A DNA stretch of 64,000 nt from the NCBI GenBank assembly GCA_002682825.1, contig NOKP01000001.1, positions 1,056,501-1,120,500 on the forward strand, given 5' to 3'. A program made the position numbers and the translations under genes. This DNA comes from Neonectria sp. B-13. Its lineage: Eukaryota > Ascomycota > Sordariomycetes > Hypocreales > Nectriaceae. Position 1 is the first letter of the stretch. Each line of letters begins with the position of its first letter. The notes under the pieces were generated by a model, which was not told the DNA's origin, made no database searches, and was given only the letters and a program-made list of their open reading frames with translations. Shown here one piece after another: positions 41,831 to 53,970 of the stretch.

Positions 41831-44381
41831 GGTGTTTTTAGATGGGCAAACCAACAGAAACAAAGGCTATTCGTCCTGTTGCAACACAGCACTGCATACA
41901 ACAAGCACTAAGATGTGGTTGAACAGCTGCCTTGCTCAAGCGGTTTGACGCACAGCAGATAGTGTGAATCAGCAACGCAACGCAACGCACCGCACTGAGA
42001 GGGACAAATTTGAGAAAGAGAGAAACAGTCAACAGGAGGAAAAGCGAAGCGAGAGTCGCCCCCAGGCCGCCTGGCTTTGACGGGGGAACCATTCTTGTAA
42101 TACCACTGGTAATCGTCCGTACTGCACTACGAATTGCTGTACTACTGTAGGTATAAAACCCACAGTTGGGGGCCGGGCCCAACCTGCCCTAGTGAGCTGT
42201 CCTGGTTTCAAGCTTGACCGGGAGTCCAGGGCTTGGGCTTGGGCTTGGAGACTTGGGAAGCGAATGAAGTAGTGAGCCAATGGTCTGGAGCCGCCCAAGC
42301 GCTGTCTGTGACTTTGCCTCTCGCGGGTGGAGGCAGAGCAGGCATTGAGTGCGGAGCTAGAGGCCCAGGTCGATGATGGACCTTGAGGCTGTGGCGAGCG
42401 GGAAGGGCGTCTTGAGATGGGAGAGCCGGCTCACTCAAACAGGCGCCGGGTACTGGATCTAATAGTGCATAGTAGGTATTCAACGATCCATCCACAGGGG
42501 TCGATGGTGTTGCGGGCGTCGTGGTATCATGAGCACCTCAGCTTTTGCTTCCTCTCAGTCTCAGCCCGGCTGTCGTCCAGAAACGGGTCTCGTGCTGTAG
42601 CAGGAGGATCCAGTATGCCGGCTAGATCAACTAGCCAATGCAAGTGGCCATTAATTACACAGCCTTGGGAAACCTCACAGAGAGTAGTGCTTTAATTAGC
42701 ACACCGGCTTGGCAATCACTCACCAGCCAGCGAACCAAATGCTGACGGAAGTCCCGCCCACAGACGGCATGGAGAGCGAGATCAAGGTCAGCCCAGCCCA
42801 CTCATGTCAAGGTGTCCACGAATAGAATTCTGCCTTTGAAAGAAAGTTCGGATGGGCCCGATGCAACCAAATCGTCGGGACTGGAACTGTACATCTCGCA
42901 GTGAGGCCAACTGCTTGTTGGCTCTTACTTACATCCATGACGCCTTGAACTTCATCCGCGCACTTGAACCGACGAAGCACACATGGCGCGTGCTGGTTCT
43001 CGGAACGCGGGAATAGGGAGCGGGCTAGGGCTGAAGCAAAGACGAGACGAAGCAGGCCCAGGCCGGGCGTGTAAACGTGTGAAGCAGGGGGCGGTGGCGC
43101 GTCTCACAAGTCACAAACGATGGAACCCGTTGGCACAAACAGAAAGCCAAGCTTTTTGTATCCGCAGCCGCTGCCCTGCGCCCCTTTCTTGATGCAGGTT
43201 AGGATTAGGACACGCAGTATTTTTATCAATCCAGGGGATCTGTAGGCTGTGAGGCATGCAAGCCCCTCTGTCTAATTGAGAGACTCGTCATCACTGAGAA
43301 TGCCGTCGTTTAACTGCTGCAATCATGGGATGAGAAAGGGCTGAAGGAACCACAAATCCCCATCGCCTTTATTCCGTCCAGGCCTTCTTTAGGGCTGAGG
43401 CTCGCCCCAGGCCCGGAGATATAAAGGGATTATCCCCCGAATCGCTGATCTGGCCCTTGGCTTCGGGCAAATTAGCGACCCCTGACTGCCAAAAACCCGG
43501 CTCTGTGTTTTGGCGTTGGATGGAGAAAGGGTGCTGCCGTCACTCCGCTAAAGCAGCCTGCCTTAGGATAGTTGTCACTGGCGGATAGAGAGTGGTGGAT
43601 AGCGGGCTGGCTTCACCAGGGAGGCCTGTGAAATTCAAAGTGTTGACTCTCATTGCTGGCAATTGGTGCTGGGAAGAGGACGAATATTGCAATGGCTGGC
43701 TGTAAACTCGAAGTGAGTTGGTTTGAACATCTGACATTGCCTATTGACACCTCTGGCATTCTTATGCCAGAGGCAGACTATCCACGCTTTCAATTGAAGT
43801 TTCTCGTGGCGTTGATCCAGTGTGATCAGCGGTTTGCCAATGCTGTGCGCCCCTAATTCGGGTGGCTTTACAGGCGACGCTGCCGTGTGGGGCCAGGCGT
43901 CGTTCGCTGGGACTGGCAAGCCCCAGCCCGGCTGCTGGGAACACGATGACGACGGGAGGCTTCAGAAAGCTTGGAAGAGGTCAATGAAAAAGGGAGAAAC
44001 AACGTGGCACAGGGATGGACTGAGGCTGACGCACTGTATTCGTACTCCAGCAGAGATAACCGTGGAAGGGAAAGCAGGAGTGGATGCAAATGTTGGGTGC
44101 GCCACCTCCCTTGCGTTGGTACGTAGTGATTAAGGAAGGGCCTTGCTGTCCGTCTCCCCCATGAAAAGGATCCATTGCGGAACTACTAGAGGTAGTAGCC
44201 CAGGAGAAATAGTCCACTCCGTCATCCGAACACCTTACCCTTGTTTGCACGTACAAACGAATCTGTTCTGCGACAACCCACGAGAACAGCCACGAACGAT
44301 CGGCGATATTCACCACCGCAGCCTAACCAGCTTCACCTCCATCGAATCCCTCTGCTGTCCGCTCGCGGTCCGGCACAAACC
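41831..44381. other. Intergenic region between divergent genes
   Basis: A 2.5-kb divergent intergenic region. It contains an AACGC short repeat near 41970, and a perfect 9-bp-stem hairpin at 43750-43773 (CCTCTGGCA, six-base loop, TGCCAGAGG). No open frame looks coding. The right end is the promoter and leader of the DUF3431 gene. Confidence 0.4.
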
Positions 44382-45523
44382 ATGCCTGGTCGCTGGAGCC
44401 CCCGCCAGCGCGCGAATCGCGTCAACCTGATCGGCATCATCGTCGCCGTCGTCTTCCTCCTCATCCTCTTCCGCGACAACATCCTGCCCTCGTCGGACCG
44501 TACCAGTATCGACACCACCAAGTCGCAGTCGTCACAGCGCCTCGGCGAGGATGACGTCGAAATGGTCATCGCCAGCATGAAGCACGAGAACGTCTCGTGG
44601 CTGGACGACTACCTGCCCGAGTGGAGGAAGAACATCTACGTCGTCGACGACAACAAGGCCAAGCTGACGGTCCCCATGAACAAAGGCCGCGAGGCCATGG
44701 TCTTCCTAACGTAACTAACTGCCTTCCCACCGCCTCGCCCCGAATTGCCCCTGACTGACATTCCCTCCTGCAGCTACATCATCGACCGCTACGACTCCCT
44801 CCCCGGCAACATCATCTTCCACCACGCCGAGCGCTTCCAGTGGCACAACGACAACCCCGACTACGACGCGCTGCCGTTGCTGCAGCGCTTCCGCTTCGAC
44901 AACCTCAAAAAGGTCGGCTACGCCAACCTGCGCTGCGTCTGGATCCTCGGTTGCCCCGCCGAGATCAAGCCCATTGCCGACGAGACGCCCGCCAAGGACG
45001 GCGAGCCCGTCCACGCCCGCCACGTCTACAAGGCCGCCTTCGAAGAGCTCTTCCCCACCTTGCCCGTCCCCGAGGAAATCGGCGTCACCTGCTGCTCCCA
45101 GTTCGCCGTCCGCCGCGAGACCATCCGTATACGGCCCCGCGCCGAGTACGTCCGCTTCCGCGAGTGGCTGTTGGTGTCACCGCTAGGCGATGACCTGAGC
45201 GGCCGAGTTCTAGAATACTCGTGGCATGGTAAGGAACCCTCTCCTCTCTCTTTGCTGTCTGCTGTCTGCTCTCTGCTTTCCCCTTACCCCTTAACCCAAG
45301 TACTGACTCCGAGTGCTTCTCTCTAGTCATCTTTGGCAAGAAGCCAGTCCACTGCCCCAGTGCTTCCGATTGCTACTGCCAGAACTACGGCATGTGCGAC
45401 ATGAAGTGCGACGCCGACAAGTGCGACGGCCAGTATGTCCTCCCGCCCTTTTCCACTCTCCCCAAGGAGTGGCCGCACAAGGGCTGGAAGAACGAAGACC
45501 GCCAATGGTCTGGTCTGCCGTAG
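44382..45523 (+). CDS. DUF3431 family protein, type II membrane
   Basis: Three exons, 44382-44710, 44774-45228 and 45327-45523, in phase, 326 residues. A basic N-terminus (PGRWSPRQRANR) is followed by one hydrophobic helix (about 15-31, LIGIIVAVVFLLILF), then a lumenal domain. This suggests a type II membrane protein of the Golgi or ER, or an uncleaved signal anchor. DUF3431 features are visible: EMVIASMKHENVSWLDDYLPEW, VVDD, NKGREAMVFLTYIIDRYDSLP, IIFHHAERFQWHND and CCSQFAVRRETI. The domain resembles glycosyltransferase folds and is common in ascomycetes without a proven function. A C-terminal cysteine cluster (residues about 270-290) lies after the last intron. The usual family length is near 300, so it appears complete. 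Confidence 0.88.
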
Positions 45524-46179
45524 AGGTCAGGGGAGAGACAGGTTATGTCAAACGTGTACGAGTCGAAACGGAAGACGAAACGAGGGCCCCTGCCTGCGTA
45601 ATCAGGAGTGCATTCGACCGCGGCGAGGGGCCGGTGGGGCCATTTGGTCTTTGAAGTTATGGGCATTTCAAAAGGTCGCTAGCATCTGCCCTGCTGGGTT
45701 GTTCTGGGTTGCTGGGCTGTTTTATACGGAATCAAAGGGAATGGGCGTCTGGTAATAAGGGCAACGGCATCTCTGTATCTGCATACGTAAAGTAGTTGGG
45801 ACAAAATTAGCACTAGAAGGGGGGGGAGTGGAGTTCTAGAAGATGTGGAATGAAATCTCGACGCCATCTGTATGTCCAATGTTCAACAGTCAGTCTTATT
45901 GAAGATGTTTGTATCTTGTGATCTTTTGATTACACTACGATTATGGTTCTCACAGGAGTTTGAACAAGCCGTAAGTGCACCCCCACCGCCACCTCGGAAT
46001 TCTACAAAGACCCCACCCCCACCAGCTCCAGCCAACAACGCCAAAGTCAGCTCCAACTCCAGCCTCACATCTCATCGCGTCTCATCTCAACTACATGGAA
46101 GACAGCCTCTCGCACCTCGCATCACACTTTTTCTTTGCTTCGCCCCTCTTCCTCCCGCGCACTCGGTCCCTCGCCCAGC
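45524..46179. other. Intergenic, promoter of Med22
   Basis: Holds the 3' region of the DUF3431 gene and the CA/CT-rich leader of the Med22 gene. I see nothing else in it. Confidence 0.4.
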
Positions 46180-46736
46180 ATGGACCGCTCACAACCCGCA
46201 TCGTCCAACCTCATGGGTAAGAGCGTTCGCCCGTGATTATACAATCCGCATGCTGATGACATCCTTCTAGACACGCACAACCGCCTGGTCGCCGACGTGC
46301 TCACGCGCTACCGCACCCTCATGATGCTCGCCACCATCCAGGCCGAGGGCGAGCGCAACAACGCCAACCCGGAAGCCATCGCCGTGACGGGCATCTCCAT
46401 GAAGATGGAGTTTGACGGCCTGGTTTGTCTCCCCCTCTCCCTCTCTAGTTGAAAAAAAAACCCTGATTTAGTTGCCAGTACACCTCCGTCAAAGAACTCC
46501 TCGCCCTCTCCCGCAAGGTCAAAGAACTCTGGGTCTTCGGCCCTCTTGGCCGCGGCGACCCCAACGCCCGTGCAAAGGAGGACCAGATCGACAGCGACGT
46601 CGCCGCCGTCGCCGCCCTGCTCGACTCCCTCGAGACGGGCGGCTTGAAGGACCTGGCCCATAGCTGCGGCGGCGACTGGGAGGCCCTCGGGTCTGGCGAG
46701 GACGAGGCGGCCGTGGCGGCGGCGGCTGGGCGGTGA
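46180..46736 (+). CDS. med22: Mediator subunit Med22 (Srb6)
   Basis: Three exons, 46180-46216, 46271-46422 and 46479-46736, in phase, 148 residues. The first exon encodes only MDRSQPASSNLM. The body THNRLVADVLTRYRTLMMLATIQAEGE followed by SVKELLALSRKVKELWVFGPLG is the Med22/Surf5 helical core (PF06179). Med22 forms a heterodimer with Med11 in the head module of Mediator and helps contact RNA polymerase II in the nucleus. The Ala/Glu-rich tail (EDEAAVAAAAGR) is variable in the family. The length fits fungal homologues. It converges with the Pus1 gene. Confidence 0.85.
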
Positions 46737-47080
46737 GCGTTATCGCAACTGGATGTGTGGGCGTTTGGTTCTAGGCGTTCGGGTCTGGTTGGGATGAGGA
46801 CGGATTTAGATACCCAGATCCTCAGGATTCTCAAAAGTACAATACAAAAAGCTCATGGCTTGTTTAACTTCTTATACGGCTCTTGCTCTTGTTGAAACTA
46901 CGGTTCGCCTCAACGAGATATACTCCACTATAAGCTTGAGGAACAACCGCAAAAGTCTCGTGGAAACGTTCGTTTATTTCTATTTAGACCATTGGTCACA
47001 CTCTCTAGCCTATACTAGCTTATTCAAATGCATACAAGCACTTTTCATTACCATCTCATACACATCCAAGACTCATGCGC
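46737..47080. other. Intergenic, convergent 3' ends
   Basis: A 344-bp stretch between the 3' ends of Med22 and Pus1. AT content is higher than in the flanking exons. No coding sequence is seen. Confidence 0.4.
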
Positions 47081-49037
47081 TTAACCCTCGCCACCCTCAG
47101 GGTCCTCATCCTCCTCGTCATCGCCGAGGCGCTTGTCCACATCCCGCTGCACCTTCTCGCCGGTAGTATCCCTGGCGATCTCAGCAGCCTTCATACCGCC
47201 CGCTGTCAGCCATAGGAAGTGATTCGTCTTGAACTGATCGATCTGGTTGAAAAACATGTGGAACCTTGCGCAGTGTTAGCATTGCTGGGACTCTCGCCGC
47301 AGATCTGGGGCAGAACTTACGAGTTATCCTTCTCCTCCACGTTGAAGATTCGCTGGTAGATTTCCTTGTCCTTGAACGCCTGAATCTTGTCTTGGTACTT
47401 GTCAAAATCAATCGTCTCCTTCTGGAGTGACTCAGTCGCCCGCCGGTTGTAGTTGTGGAAAACCGGGTGCTCGAGCAACAACCCCAAGCCAGGGGCCTTT
47501 GGAATAGCCATCTTCTGGTTCAGGTAGCTCTCCTCGATGCGATCGAGAGGGGTGCCGCAGCGCACGACCAGGCTAGCGAGGCCGACCATCTTGCGGATCT
47601 GGTGCATCATGAAGCTCTGACCGTGGACCTTGAGCGACAACCACTCGGTGTCGTTGATGATGATAGGCTTGGGGTTCACGACGAAGGACTTGATGTGACG
47701 CTTCGCCGATGGGTCAAAGAAGGGCTTTTGCACCGTGTAGTTGTGGAAGTTGCGCGTGCCGTTGTACATGTCCAGCGTGTCCTGCAGACGCTGGAGACGG
47801 TCGGGAGTGAGGCGATAACGGCGCTTGGCTGAGACGTAGGCGGCCTTGATGTCACGAAGCGCAAAGTCGATTGGTCCGAGTTCACGGCCCTTGGGCTGGT
47901 GGCTCTCAAGAGTGATGTTGGCTTGTGGTGCTTCGGGCTCCGTAGCGGCATCGACAGGAGCCTCAGCAACGGGCTCTTTCTCCTTGGTGGCCTTCTCTTC
48001 CTCTTCCTCCGTCTCCTTGTCTCCCTCAGCTCGTTCAGACTCGTCGGAAACGTGCAGCCGTTCTAGGACAGCCGCCCTGACCTCAGGGTCCAACCGCGCC
48101 AGGATGGGCTTGATCTCCTTCTCCTCCACCTCAGTCCAGAAGTCCTTGACGTCCGCCATCTTGGCATTGAGGTTATCTTCCTCGCCGTGCTCCTTCGCGA
48201 GCTCAACCAGCTTCCTGCCCAGGAAGGTCTCGGGGTGGGGAGGGAGCAGACAGTAGCTAGGCATGAGGTACTCGTACCACCGTGAGTCGCAGAGCTGGTA
48301 GCAGCTAAAGCTGTTGTTGGTCCTCTGGATGTCCCAGACACGGATCTGCTCTGGCAACGAGGCGTTGATCTTCTCGACGATGTCGTCGTCCTCGATGATG
48401 AGCTTCAGGCTGATGACGTTGCCAGCAGCGTGCACACCCTTGTCGGTTCGCGCACAGCGCACCAGGCTCGACTTCTTGGGGTCGTCGGCGTTGGCCTTGG
48501 AGATGGCGCCGGCGGCGACAAAAGCCTTGAACAGGTCCGCCTCGATCGTCTTCTCGTTGCCGTTGACCTGCATGCCCTTGTATCCAGTGCCAGCGTAGCC
48601 GATCATGACGGCGACCTTGCGCTTGGGGCGACGCCCCTCGGCGGCAATCTCATCCTTGGAGAAGGGGTTTGCGGCCTCGGCCTCGGCTTTGGCTTCGTCG
48701 CTCCTGTTGTTCAGCTTGCGGCGCTTGAACTCGTGGTACTCGTCGTTCTTCTTGCGCTTGTCGTTCTTTTGCCGTCTAGCATCTAGTTAGCACCATTGGC
48801 ACGTGTGAACCCTTCAAAGTGAAAGCAGTGAGAAACGCACCCCCATTCCCCTCTGCCCTTTTCGCTTCGGCCGTTGCCGCGGGTTCGGTGATCGTGTCGA
48901 GGGTTGCGGCGGAAGTCATCCTTGCCAGACTCGTTCTTGGAAGAAGCGCCGCCGTCGGCATTGCCATTGCCCGAGCCCTCCGTAGGCCGGGAGTTGCTGG
49001 TGCTGCTCGCGACAGGAGCTTCGTTGTCAGCCGCCAT
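47081..49037 (-). CDS. PUS1: tRNA pseudouridine synthase Pus1
   Basis: Three exons on the minus strand: 49037-48841, 48775-47321 and 47264-47081, in phase, 611 residues. The first 120 residues are disordered and basic (RRQKNDKRKKND...), probably a nuclear localisation region. The TruA-type catalytic domain starts at VAVMIGYAGTGYKGMQ (from about residue 121). The catalytic aspartate is in RCARTDKGVHA (Asp177). SFSCYQLCDSRWYEYLMPSY and FHNYT...RHIKSF follow, then LKVHGQSFMMHQIRKMVGLA, the C-terminal lobe motif. An acidic insert of about 60 residues (Glu/Lys-rich, around 310-365) separates the two lobes, as is usual in fungal members. The enzyme converts uridines at several tRNA positions (27, 28, 34, 36 and others in yeast) and in some U2 and mRNA sites. 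The last exon adds an acidic tail ending EDPEGGEG. Confidence 0.93.
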
Positions 49038-50453
49038 AATTGCATCTGGTAGCGACGAGGCGGAGCGGGAAGAATAGAAAGACGGATCGTCCGTCTGAGA
49101 TTCTATTGAGAGGCTGAAGCTTGTATGGACGGCAGAGAATTTCGCGGCGAACTTTAGTGGGGCTATACGATAAGCGCTTATCGCGGGGTCATCCCACCTC
49201 AACTTCGCAATTAACTTACCCTGTACTTTCTCTGAGATCAGTTGGACTTCACCAAGCCGCAACAAATTGGATTTCCATCATATCATCACTTCTCAAAGGT
49301 TTCTAATCTAGGTTTTCTAGGTATCGAATTTCACTTAAGATACTCGGGGTTCAGTTAAAGCTTTCTTCGCAGTGATCTGCATCGATTTGTAAATTAACCA
49401 CTTCACCACTTGTACATCTTTCTCTATCTCATTCTATCACCTTGTAGAAACTGGCAACCATTCTCGAGCTTTCCACCAGTACCTCACTTGTCTTTCCCCT
49501 TTCTCGTCTCTTTAAACAGATACGATGCCGTACTTCTGGGGCCCAATACCACCCACAGCTCATATACAACCCCCACTCCAAGAGACAATTCAGATGCGAT
49601 TACAGCTACACGCCCCAGATTGCCTCCCTCCTGTCACCTTCACCTCCAGCACCATACAATGATGACCGCAAATCACATTTGAAAAACGGTTGACAGTAAG
49701 CTAGCTTTGCCAGGAATATGTACTTCCCTCATGGCTTCCCCTAGAAAAGGCTTAATGCGAGCGAGTTATGCACTGGTATGCGGATGTTGTACTGTCACAT
49801 ATTTAAGGCACCACCATCACAAACACAACATATCTGAATACGACCTCCAAACACATGTCAACATAGGGATACTCGTACTAATACAAGACGAGAAGTGCTG
49901 CTTGGACTGTGCTACGTACAACGTGAAATCATCCCTCTGTTGCTCGTCCTCCTCATCACAAACCTGACTTGCTTAGGCCTCCTAGGGCAGGTACTCTTAA
50001 CCAAGCGACTGTTCTAATAGTCTGCGGGCTATGTAATACTAGTGTACCTTGAAAGCTGCCCATGCCGATGTGAATGATCAGCTTCCCATCTTGAGCTCGT
50101 GGCGTAGGATCAAACGAGGTTGTAAGTGATCGTGCTTGTGGATCGTTGTGGCCATCAGGGTCCATTAGAGGAAGTCAGAATACCTGGTCTCCTCCAACTT
50201 GCCATCATATTCAGGCTGCAGAAATAACATTATTGAGAAATACAGGAAGACCACTATAAAGCCCACCCATCCATCGCAAGCCATTAAAAGAGCAGACAGA
50301 GTACAGAAGCGACTTAAAGCGTGGCATATCTTAGCCCATAGCTTCCAGCTGCGGGTGGCTCCCGCCCTCCCACCAGAAAAATTGGGTGCAACATCAAAAA
50401 GAAACGCAGAAATCGACTGCGACACATTGCAATTGAAATGCAAAAAAAGAATT
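49038..50453. other. Intergenic, Pus1 promoter to tRNA
   Basis: Pyrimidine-rich promoter region of Pus1 on the left; no coding sequence recognisable. An A-run just left of the tRNA (50442-50448, T-run on the minus strand) is probably its RNA polymerase III terminator. Confidence 0.4.
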
Positions 50454-50554
50454 TGATAAGACTGGGACTTGAACCCAGGAGGATTGCTCCACCAGGAAAT
50501 TGATTGTTAAGGTTAACCTTAACCTGGCGCCATAACCAACTCGGCCATCTTACC
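50454..50554 (-). tRNA. tRNA-Leu(AAG) with intron
   Basis: The minus strand reads GGTAAGA (acceptor) followed by GGCCGAGTTGGTTATGGC (D arm), the CCAGG/CCTGG anticodon stem, a long variable arm (GGAGCAATCCTC), a T arm with GGGTTCAAGTCCC and the closing TCTTATC plus discriminator A. The acceptor stem pairs over all seven positions with one G-U. The long variable arm and G-rich D arm are typical of leucine tRNA. The anticodon loop reads TT-AAG-G, so the anticodon is AAG (codon CUU). About 19 nt after position 37 form an intron containing part of a TTAAGGTTAACCTTAA palindrome. A one-base shift of the stem would give TAA instead; the CCAGG/CCTGG pairing favours AAG. The 3' side is followed by a T-run terminator. 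Confidence 0.92.
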
Positions 50555-53500
50555 GAAAGTCCTAGAGGACCCGCTTGATGATATTCAGCTTCGGAAAAGT
50601 CTCTCATATCTCTTCGTCAAACAGAACAGAGAGGATGGATATGGAGCGGGATTTGATTCGTTGGGCGCAACATGCTAGGCACATCTGATCTGCGGCTGGG
50701 GAATTATCGCTACACGTGTGGATGGTGGGGAAATGTAGACTTCCATTCTAAGTTCCAGTCGATGAATGGGATCGAGACGATGTCCGATTTCTTGGCCGAA
50801 CAATTTGCTTGCAAATGCGACACTGTGGTTCGATTGGACAATCACCAAGAGTTATGCCGTTCAGGCGCAGTGCAGGACTAACAATGCAGTCCGTCGATGC
50901 TGAACCTCCAATCAAGACTACATCTACCCTACTGTGTGTGGTGTGTCTCAGGATAGCTCTTACGTTGAACACCATCTTACATGCGTCACCTACGAGACAG
51001 CGAAGTACGAGTAATTCAGAGACACGAATCGCTTCCCCCAACAGGGCAGGGCTGGGAACTGCTACCTCGCCAAGAGCTGTCCAGCCACTCGATCAAGACA
51101 CGGTGGTCGGAGACGGGTGGCTTTCTGCAGGTAGGACATCAAGGGGCGTACATAAGCCTTGTTTCGTCTTGCAATGCCGCCATACCGACACAAGATGTCG
51201 CGAGGACTGCATTCGCGAACCGAGCCTCAAAGCAAGGTGAATGGCTGTGCCATCTTGCGGTAGGACAGCTCTGGTGGGATATAACCCTGGGATCTGCGGG
51301 ATTCCAGGTTGCCAAGCGAGGTAGCTAGGAGAAGCTTGTGAAAGTCGAACTGACCGCTCTTGACTCAGACCTCAGCTGCGGAGCTGCTCGTGGAGTATGG
51401 AGAGATCGTCATATCGGTCGAGGGAGTGGTAGTGACCGGAATCGACGGAAGCAGGGTATCGCCCTTGGGGTTACGCAGGAGTATCGGAGGATTGCGAAGG
51501 TAGATGATGAAATCGAAGATAGCGGGCGCCGAGAGATTGATCGCTAAAAAGGTTCCAGAAGTATTGCTGATGGACGATCATGACATGGCCGGGGTAGATG
51601 TGCTCAGAGATTGCGTTCAGCCCTTCGGAGCATAAGGAGAATGATGTGCTCAAGGAGCTGAGTGAGCAACCAGGATGAGCTGCGTCACCCGAAACCCAAC
51701 GGGCTGGACAGGCCTACGGGGTTGCAACACGGGCGCATTGCGACAGAATCACGGGAATGATCCGCGGTGTTCGATAACGGCAGGGTTGGAACATCTTGAT
51801 GGTCTAGCCGTGAGTCGTAAGCCTTGAGTCTTGAGCCAAAGGATGTGGGATGTGGGATAGGGATGTGGATGCGATATGAGTCCAAGTAGTACGTAGTAGA
51901 CTACGTAGGACCGGCCTCGGAAATGGCGTATGACGAGCGGCGGTAGCCGTCTGATATCTTTCGAGGGAGAAGACGGTCCAGACGCCTCGAGCAATCACGT
52001 CATTCGCAGGTCTTAGCTGTCAATAATTTTCTGTCGGAACCGAGTTGTCGAGGTGGATCGCAAAGGGGCGAAGAAGTTCGAAGAGGTTCGAGGCTGATCG
52101 AATTGCGTTATAATGAGATGCGGTTTGTCTTGTCGAAATGCGTGGCCGCGGGAAGAATTGCTGGAAAGCGAGCATGTAAGCAATCTAAATAGAAACGGGT
52201 AATAAATGGCGGGACGCAAGGCCAAAAGAGGGGCGAAAAAGAAAGATGCATGAAGCAAAAAAACGCAGAGATGCGCGAGGACGGGACGGAAACGCTGTGA
52301 TTGGGTCTGGAGGACACATCAGGGCGGCTGATGGAGCCCACAGGTTGGGGCGGTTCCCGTGGAGTGGCATCAATGAAAGCAGATCGACCAAAGGGACGAA
52401 CGCGACAGTCGCTACTCCGTGTATATTCGTACCGTGTCGACATATTTCGTACTGTATACGGCGACGGTTGCATTAGAGCACCTTGAAGACCCATCAATGC
52501 TCCAGTTGGCCGCATGGCTGGACGCTTTGTTTTTGTTAGACCGTCACATACGACCCTGAGGGTGCTGAGTGGCGTCACTGCGCCAGCACCCAGTTGTCAG
52601 CAACAACCCCAGATGGCGACCAAATTGGTGATGATGACCAGATCGCTGCCACAAGATCACAAACCCCCATGACCTGCGATATCAGCGCGAAGTGGCAAAA
52701 CAGATATCAAATCCAAAGCCTTTGACAAAGCAGATGGTCAAGAGCCGGCGAGCCGTGGACCGATTGCCGTGCCGGGGCCCGCTTTATCCGTCAGCCTATT
52801 GCCTTTCCGCCCGATCGGTGCCAGCAGCCCCAGCGATAACGCCATTTCGGGCCAAAATTCGAGCTTCGTCCCGTGCGTGACGGTGGATTTACTGACTGAG
52901 CACTGCGCCCGGGGGGGGGGGGGGGTTCCTCCAAGGCTCTCTCTCCCCTCTACCCTCAGGGGGTCCTAGGGTTGGGGCCAGGATTGTCGGGCGGTCGCTC
53001 ATCAAATCAGGACTCAGGAGGGCCGGATGCCGACACGGAGCAGCGGGCGAGCCAGGCCCAGACCCGGTTGCATCAGTTGTCATGTTAGTGGTGAGTGTAA
53101 GATTTGCGTCCCCGATAGTGCCTCTCCGAGATATGGATAGCGTTGTACCTTCTTGATCAAGAGGCAAACAAGGCACTTGGCACAGTCTAAGTTTGCAAAG
53201 GAAGGTGCAATTGCATTCGTTCTGCCTACTTGCGTACTCTCTACCTAGGCAGTCTAGATCCTGTATTCGAAAGGGCAGGCGCGAATGACAATGTCGGCTA
53301 CGATTATACTGTAATCTGCATTTGTACGTAAGGCTAAGAATGCTGCATGAGGCATGTTGGTCGCTCCTCCACTATTTTCCCCTCCCCGCCCTTGCCCTAT
53401 CGCTGTGCATCTCGCCAGATATCGGCTCAGTACGTACTTTGTACGTAGTAACAACCCAGGGACACAAGGAAGGTAGGGGACTCGCCAGCGCCTTCCGCCG

Positions 53501-53970
53501 ACGACCCGAAGTGGAGGGTTCCTCTCTTGTCTCTGCCTTCACACACTCAACTCTTACACTCACACACGCACGTCGGCGACACAAGACATCGGCCCTCCCT
53601 CTCGCGCAATACCAACACGCGCACGAAACCTGGTCGCACGCCGCCCGACACGATCCAGCCAGTTACAGGGGACTTTTAGGCCCTAGTGTCGCCCAGAAGC
53701 GGCCGACCGACCGTCTCACAGAGGGCTGACGCTGTGACTGGGTTGTGACTGGGGTTCTGGCGCAAACTCTTGGGTGGACCAGCCTGGTGCGCTCGCGAGC
53801 ACAGTTGCCCAGCACGCCATCGCTCGACGGCGTTGCCTCAGATCCGCCCCCAGAGTCCCAGAGTCGTTGGGGTGTGTGTCGAGTCACTCTTCCCCAGATT
53901 GGACTCCGAGTTACGATATCTGGCCCGTACATCGCGCAACTCTTCTCCCCAAAACCTTGGTTGCTGCGCC
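50555..53970. other. Long intergenic region with G-run
   Basis: About 3.4 kb without a supportable gene. It holds a TACGTA-centred palindromic cluster near 51890-51910 and a run of 15 G at 52911-52925. The right end is the CT/CA-rich promoter and leader of SconB. Open frames near 52108 and 53322 lack recognisable domains. Confidence 0.4.
52911..52925 (+). repeat. Run of 15 guanines
   Basis: Fifteen consecutive G preceded by CGCCC. Such a run is rare in this window and the exact count is prone to sequencing error. Confidence 0.9.

Noticed and set aside
43750..43773. 9-bp-stem hairpin as a terminator or RNA element
   Set aside because: No adjacent gene end or T-run; a single short perfect hairpin can arise by chance.
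50486..50520. Anticodon TAA reading of the tRNA-Leu
   Set aside because: It requires shifting the anticodon stem by one base to a G-U closed pairing; CCAGG/CCTGG with AAG fits better.
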